Shown: one piece after another, positions 59,336 to 64,000 of the stretch
How positions within the stretch are numbered: the stretch's first letter is position 1
Layout of the letters: the number at the start of each line of letters is the position of its first letter
Source: Candidatus Methylopumilus universalis
GTDB taxonomy: Bacteria > Pseudomonadota > Gammaproteobacteria > Burkholderiales > Methylophilaceae
Direction of reading: 5' to 3'
Assembly: GCF_006364435.1 (NCBI RefSeq)
Contig: NZ_CP040977.1
Span: forward strand, 558,001-622,000
Length of the DNA stretch: 64,000 bases
Notes under the pieces: model-generated
What the model was told of the DNA's origin: nothing
What the model saw: only the letters and a program-made list of their open reading frames with translations
The model's database searches: none
Program-made: the position numbers and the translations under genes

Positions 59336-59869
59336 ATGGATACCATCCAAACATTAATTAGTAAATCTTCTGTCATCTATTCAGAAATTGAAATAAAAAC
59401 TGTAATTCAGAATATTGCAGATCAAGCCAATCAAACAATTAAAACTGATGATCTTTATGTTTTATGTGTAATGAATGGCGCATTAATTTTTGCAGGACAA
59501 CTTTTACCTCGGCTAGAAAAGAATGTTCAATATAGCTACATTCATGCAACGCGTTATGCAGATTCTCTGACTGGTGGATCCATTGATTGGCTCGTAAGGC
59601 CGCCTAAAGAAATTGAAGGGAAGACGGTTTTGATTCTTGACGATATCTTGGATCAAGGCATTACACTTAGAGAAATTGTTGCTACATGCGAAGCAATGAA
59701 AGCTAAGGCTGTCTATACCGCTGTGTTATTTGATAAAGAGATAGCAAAAGAAAAATCTTACTCTCCAAATTTTATAGGCCTTAAAGTGCCTAATCGTTTT
59801 GTATTCGGATACGGCTTAGATTGCAAGGGTTTGGGTCGAAATCTTCCACATTTGTATGCTTTGGATTAA
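59336..59869 (+). CDS. hpt: Hypoxanthine-guanine phosphoribosyltransferase
   Basis: Purine salvage enzyme. From the ATG at 59336 it is 177 aa (a TTG one codon upstream is equally possible). The PRPP loop reads VLILDDILDQGITLREI, with the VLCVMNGALIFAGQL pyrophosphate loop. Family members in this branch sometimes act on hypoxanthine only; the substrate is inferred. Confidence 0.9.
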   Translation: MDTIQTLISKSSVIYSEIEIKTVIQNIADQANQTIKTDDLYVLCVMNGALIFAGQLLPRLEKNVQYSYIHATRYADSLTGGSIDWLVRPPKEIEGKTVLILDDILDQGITLREIVATCEAMKAKAVYTAVLFDKEIAKEKSYSPNFIGLKVPNRFVFGYGLDCKGLGRNLPHLYALD

Positions 59870-59913
59870 AAGCATCTTATGTTTTCTTAATTTAATGTCA
59901 CAATGACACACAT

Positions 59914-62232
59914 ATGAGTAAAAAAAATAAATCTATAAGACAAGATGATCCTCAAAAAGAACGTGAGGCTATGTTTTATGAAAAACCTCTCCCTAGTCGA
60001 GAATTAATATTAAAGATAATGGCTGATCAGGGCGTTCCTCTTTCAATTTCAAAGCTGAATGAATTACTTGAAATTGCTGATGACGAATCCGAAGCATTTA
60101 ATAAGCGTATTAGAGCCATGGAAAGACAAGGCCAGATTATGCGAAATCGAAAAGACGATTTTTGTATTTCTGAAAAGTTAAATCTTATTCCAGGACGCAT
60201 ACAAGGCCATGCAGATGGATTTGGCTTCCTTATTCCAGACCAAGGAGGCGATGATATTTTCTTGTCTTCTAGAGAAATGATGCAAGTCCTTCATAACGAT
60301 CGCGTTATGGTTCAAACCATAGGACAAGATAGAAAAGGTCGTCCTGAAGGTAAAGTGATTGAGATTCTTGAAAGAAAGAATGAGACTTTAGTAGGCAGGG
60401 TAGTGCAAGGGCAAGGCGTTACTATCGTTGCTGCTGAAGATAAGAGAATTAATCAAGACTTCCTCATTCCCTATCATCTTGATATGGGCGCTAAACCGGG
60501 TCAAATTGTTGTTATTGAAATTACTGCTCAGCCTTCATTTAAATCCAGACCTATGGGCAAGGTAATTCAAATCCTTGGTAATTATGCAGACAGCGGCATG
60601 GAAATTGAAATTGCCTTAAGAAAACATCAACTTCCTTACAATTTTTCAGAAGAGACAGTTCGCATTGCGGAATCTTTTTCTAAAAAAGTATCCGAAAATG
60701 ATTTTAAGGGAAGAGTTGATTTGCGTGATTTACCTCTTATTACTATTGACGGAGAAACTGCAAGAGATTTTGATGATGCAGTTTATGCAGAAAGTGTCGA
60801 TAAAAATTGGCGTTTAGTTGTCGCTATTGCTGATGTAAGTTTTTATGTACAACCTGATAATGCTCTAGACAAAGAAGCTTTTGATAGAGGTAATTCGGTT
60901 TATTTTCCAAGAAGAGTCATTCCAATGTTGCCGGAGGCACTATCAAATGGCCTTTGCTCACTTAATCCACATGTCGATCGATTATGCATGATTTGTGACA
61001 TGCTTATTGACCAGCACGGAAAAGTTCTTTCTTATAAATTTTATCCGTCTGTTATGGAGTCAAAAGCACGTATGACTTATACAGACGTAAGTGCGCTATT
61101 GAAAGAAACATCACCTGAGCTAACAGAAAAATATAAATCGATTATCCCGCACATTAAAAATCTTGAGTCAGTATATAGAATACTCACCAAGCAAAGACAT
61201 ATAAGAGGCGCTATTGAATTTGATTCCTCTGAAACCATTATGATTTTCAATGATCAAGGAAAAATTGATCGTATTGAGCCTGTGATCCGAAATGAAGCAC
61301 ATCGTCTTATTGAGGAGTGCATGTTAGCGGCCAATGTGTGTGCAGCTAATTTCTTAATTGAACAAGAACATCCAGCGCTTTATAGAATTCATGAAGGCCC
61401 AACTGAAGAGCGTTTAGAAAATTTGCAAATATTTTTAGCTGAATTTGGATTTATGTTAACTGGTGGAGATAAGCCGAGCATTAAGGATTACGCTGCTTTA
61501 ATTGAAAAAATTAAAGGTCGACCAGATGAACATTTATTGCAAACGGTTTTATTAAGGTCAATGCAACAGGCTGTTTATAGCCCAGACAATATTGGTCACT
61601 TTGGTTTGGCTTATGAGGCATATGCACATTTTACTTCTCCGATACGTCGATACCCTGATCTTTTAATTCATCGTGCGATTAAAGCTACTTTAGAAAAGAA
61701 GAAAATGCCTGCCTCAAATTGGCATGTCTTAGGCCAACATTGCTCTATGACAGAAAGAAGAGCTGATGATGCTACGCGAGATGTTTCAGCATGGCTTAAG
61801 TGTTATTACATGCAGGATAAAATTGGTGAGATATACGAAGGTACTGTTGCAGGTGTAACAAGTTTTGGTTTATTTGTTTCTATTGACGATATTTATATTG
61901 AAGGTTTGTTGCATGTGACAGAGTTAGGTAACGATTATTTTACTTATGACAAAGCAAGGCACGCAATGGTTGGTGAAAGATCTCACGTCATTTATCGCTT
62001 AGGAGATCGCTTAAAAGTAAAATTAGTGCGTGTGGATTTAGAGCTTAGCAAAATTGACTTTAGCCTTGAAAGCCATCAAGAAGTTCAAAAGTCTTCATTA
62101 AAAGATAGAAAGCCAAAAAATTTCTTTAAAGAGAAAGTAGCACATAAAAAGAAAGCCCATCCTGGAAAACATAAAAGTGGTTCAAAGGTATCTGGTTCAC
62201 CAAGAAGTAAAAAGAGAATAAGAGCTAAATAA
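59914..62232 (+). CDS. rnr: Ribonuclease R
   Basis: Processive 3'-5' exoribonuclease that unwinds structured RNA. The 772-residue protein has an N-terminal winged helix (about 25-85), two cold-shock domains (to about 245), the RNB catalytic domain with the acidic cluster ITIDGETARDFDDAVYA, an S1 domain (about 645-725, YEGTVAGVTSFGLFVSIDD) and a Lys-rich tail. Its stop lies 1 bp before rlmB, the conserved rnr-rlmB pair. Confidence 0.97.
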   Translation: MSKKNKSIRQDDPQKEREAMFYEKPLPSRELILKIMADQGVPLSISKLNELLEIADDESEAFNKRIRAMERQGQIMRNRKDDFCISEKLNLIPGRIQGHADGFGFLIPDQGGDDIFLSSREMMQVLHNDRVMVQTIGQDRKGRPEGKVIEILERKNETLVGRVVQGQGVTIVAAEDKRINQDFLIPYHLDMGAKPGQIVVIEITAQPSFKSRPMGKVIQILGNYADSGMEIEIALRKHQLPYNFSEETVRIAESFSKKVSENDFKGRVDLRDLPLITIDGETARDFDDAVYAESVDKNWRLVVAIADVSFYVQPDNALDKEAFDRGNSVYFPRRVIPMLPEALSNGLCSLNPHVDRLCMICDMLIDQHGKVLSYKFYPSVMESKARMTYTDVSALLKETSPELTEKYKSIIPHIKNLESVYRILTKQRHIRGAIEFDSSETIMIFNDQGKIDRIEPVIRNEAHRLIEECMLAANVCAANFLIEQEHPALYRIHEGPTEERLENLQIFLAEFGFMLTGGDKPSIKDYAALIEKIKGRPDEHLLQTVLLRSMQQAVYSPDNIGHFGLAYEAYAHFTSPIRRYPDLLIHRAIKATLEKKKMPASNWHVLGQHCSMTERRADDATRDVSAWLKCYYMQDKIGEIYEGTVAGVTSFGLFVSIDDIYIEGLLHVTELGNDYFTYDKARHAMVGERSHVIYRLGDRLKVKLVRVDLELSKIDFSLESHQEVQKSSLKDRKPKNFFKEKVAHKKKAHPGKHKSGSKVSGSPRSKKRIRAK

Positions 62233-62233
62233 C

Positions 62234-62980
62234 ATGTCTCAAAGCCAGATTATTTTTGGGTTTCATCCTATTATCAGTCAATTAAGACAATCTTCAAGAA
62301 GCATTCAAGAAATCTATTTGGATAGCGATCGTAACGATCCAAGAGCTAAAGAAATTGTTGAGTTAGCTAAAGAAAATAATATTCGTATACTCATGGTTGA
62401 TCGAGCAAGATTAGACGGCATTGCTTCACAAGCCAAACACCAGGGTGTAGTAGCAAAAATTATTCCTTTAGTAATTCCTTATAAAACGGTAGAAGATATT
62501 TTAGAGGGTGACCTCAAAGAGCCCGCTTTTTTTCTCATACTAGACGGTGTTGAAGATCCTCATAATTTAGGAGCATGTTTACGCGTTGCAGATGGTATGG
62601 GTGTCCATGCTGTTATAGCACCTAAAGATCGAGCGGTAGGGTTAAATGCTACTGTGAGAAAAGTCGCTTCAGGCGCTGCTGAATCAGTACCTTTTATCGT
62701 GGTGACAAATTTAGCGAGGACTATTCGTCAGCTTAAAGAGCAGGGCGTGCTTGTGGTTGGAACAGCAGAAGATGGGGCCGAATCTCTTTACCAATCAAAT
62801 TTAAGCGGACCCATTGCTGTCGTATTAGGTTCAGAAGGTAGCGGCCTTAGAAGACTCACTCGTGATGTATGTGATTTATTAATTAAAATACCTATGCTAG
62901 GGGCTGTTGAAAGTTTAAATGTGAGTGTTGCTAGTGGAATTGTCTTATCAGAAATTAGACGACAGCGTTTTAAATCTTAA
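62234..62980 (+). CDS. rlmB: 23S rRNA (guanosine-2'-O)-methyltransferase RlmB
   Basis: Methylates G2251 of 23S rRNA. The 248-residue SpoU-family protein has a substrate-binding N-terminal domain and the knot motifs LDGVEDPHNLGACLRVADGMG, AVVLGSEGSGLRRLTR and IPMLGAVESLNVSVASGI. It follows rnr by 1 bp and its end overlaps the convergent mqo end by 11 bp. Confidence 0.96.
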   Translation: MSQSQIIFGFHPIISQLRQSSRSIQEIYLDSDRNDPRAKEIVELAKENNIRILMVDRARLDGIASQAKHQGVVAKIIPLVIPYKTVEDILEGDLKEPAFFLILDGVEDPHNLGACLRVADGMGVHAVIAPKDRAVGLNATVRKVASGAAESVPFIVVTNLARTIRQLKEQGVLVVGTAEDGAESLYQSNLSGPIAVVLGSEGSGLRRLTRDVCDLLIKIPMLGAVESLNVSVASGIVLSEIRRQRFKS

Positions 62981-64000
62981 ATCCCAGTGTTTTGTAAGTA
63001 GATCGTCGAGTTTTATTAAATAAAGATGGCTGCTTACTCAAGTCTTGATTATATGATGGCACCATCTTTTCAATTTTATCCTTCCATATCTTGGAATTTA
63101 TTCTTCCCTTAAAGCTTTTCTCAATCACATTCAACATTGAGAAAACAGATGTGGAGGCTCCAGGAGAGGCGCCCAAAAGTGCGGCGAGTGATGAGTCGTC
63201 TGACCAAACCACTTCTGTTCCAAATTCTAATTTGCCACCAATTTTTTTGTAAGGCTTGATGATTTGAACTCTCTTACCAGCTGATGCTAGCTTCCAATCT
63301 TTTTCATTAGCTAAAGGATAAAACTCTTTCAATGCATTCATTTTATCTTTGTAGGAGCTGCCTGACTCTTTAATAAGATAAGTTAGAAGATTTAAATTGC
63401 AAATAAATACATGTAGCATTGGCAAAATGTTTTGGATGCGAATCGATTTCAATAAATCGAAATACGAGCCCGTTTTTAAAAATTTAAATGTGAAACTTGC
63501 AAATGGGCCAAACATAAGTTGCCTTTTACCATTAATAATCCTTAAATCTAAATGAGGTGCCGACATCGGAGGCGCTTTAGGACCTGCTATGCCATAAATT
63601 TTAGAAAAATGTTTTTTTGTAATAGAAGATTTCTTACATATTAACCATTCTCCATTCACCGGAAACCCTGCATAGCCAATTTGATTTTTAATATTACTTT
63701 TTTGAAGTAAATGAATGGTGGATCCGCCGGCGCCAATAAAAATAAATTTTGCATTTACTGAAATTACTTTTTTGCTCTTCGCGCAGTAAATTTTTATATC
63801 CCAAGTTTTATCATCAGCCTGTGATATAGATTTAATTTCATGGTTTACATGAATTGAAAACTTTTTATTTGTCGATAAAATTTTTAACATTTGATGACTA
63901 AGTGATTCAAAATCAACATCACTTCCGTAATTTATTCTTGTCATCGCAATATCATCTTTTAAGTCTTCAGCTATGAGGGGCGCCCATTCTTTAATTGTTT
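62970..64000 (-). CDS. mqo: Malate:quinone oxidoreductase (N-terminus beyond window)
   Basis: FAD-dependent membrane-associated oxidation of malate to oxaloacetate with electrons to quinone. The reading frame is open to the right edge, where it reads IKEWAPLIAEDLKDDIAMTR, continuing upstream of the first ATG at 63944; about 343 residues are present of roughly 490. KFIFIGAGGSTIHLLQKS and LLGASPGASTSVFSMLNVIE are characteristic. The missing part holds the N-terminal FAD loop. Confidence 0.93.
   Translation of the reverse strand, partial: TIKEWAPLIAEDLKDDIAMTRINYGSDVDFESLSHQMLKILSTNKKFSIHVNHEIKSISQADDKTWDIKIYCAKSKKVISVNAKFIFIGAGGSTIHLLQKSNIKNQIGYAGFPVNGEWLICKKSSITKKHFSKIYGIAGPKAPPMSAPHLDLRIINGKRQLMFGPFASFTFKFLKTGSYFDLLKSIRIQNILPMLHVFICNLNLLTYLIKESGSSYKDKMNALKEFYPLANEKDWKLASAGKRVQIIKPYKKIGGKLEFGTEVVWSDDSSLAALLGASPGASTSVFSMLNVIEKSFKGRINSKIWKDKIEKMVPSYNQDLSKQPSLFNKTRRSTYKTLGFKI

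Noticed and set aside
1-64000. CRISPR arrays, prophage, insertion sequences, tRNA or rRNA genes
   Set aside because: No repeated spacer arrays, transposase or integrase genes, or RNA gene signatures were seen; gene content and base use look uniform and native throughout.

Overview
The window is a dense, AT-rich bacterial chromosome segment with about 61 protein genes, no rRNA or tRNA genes, no insertion sequences, no phage genes and no CRISPR. The gene set points to a streamlined methylotrophic betaproteobacterium of the Methylophilaceae (OM43/LD28, 'Candidatus Methylopumilus'-like). Reasons: the betaproteobacterial EarP/EF-P Arg32 pair, the pqqBCDE cofactor operon, formate-tetrahydrofolate ligase, a NarX/MoxY-like sensor pair, very short intergenic spaces and strong AT bias. 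The genus is an inference; no methanol dehydrogenase lies in the window.

Layout. 1-9.7 kb: 3' part of earP, efp, then a leftward block tldD, nitrilase-family amidohydrolase, yhdP, acs. 9.8-15 kb: two-component system (rightward), a leftward Rieske oxygenase plus DMT exporter, then an unannotated 31-residue membrane peptide with a stand-alone PuuD-type membrane protein, ended by a 14-bp perfect inverted repeat. 15-34 kb: a long rightward biosynthetic run: argD-argF-argG-ppnP-yajQ-leuC-leuD-leuB-asd-fimV-(ECF-T-like)-truA-trpF-trpB-trpA-accD-folC-dedD-cvpA-purF. From leuC on, this is close to the ancestral beta/gammaproteobacterial order. 34-42.3 kb: metZ behind a SAM-II riboswitch with a visible terminator and antiterminator, then gyrA-serC-pheA-hisC and a type I-beta DAHP synthase. 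42.4-45.6 kb: pqqB-C-D-E without a local pqqA. 45.6-54 kb: Bcr/CflA exporter, then the leftward sulfate assimilation operon (TSUP permease, cysI, DUF934, cysH, cysD, cysN, and fdxA) with a divergent cysB-like regulator. 54-64 kb: fhs, yigZ, rmuC, moaD, moaE, galU, hpt, rnr, rlmB, and the 3' part of mqo read leftward off the right edge.

How it fits together. The window carries much of the cell's amino-acid synthesis (Arg, Leu, Trp, Phe, Ser, Met and the first step of aromatics), inorganic sulfur assimilation through APS feeding sulfide to MetZ, and C1/cofactor functions (PQQ, molybdopterin, tetrahydrofolate). The clearest non-coding element is the metZ leader: a promoter places the start of transcription at the first stem of a SAM-II aptamer, and the conserved 3' strand of the aptamer is complementary to the 5' arm of a downstream intrinsic terminator.
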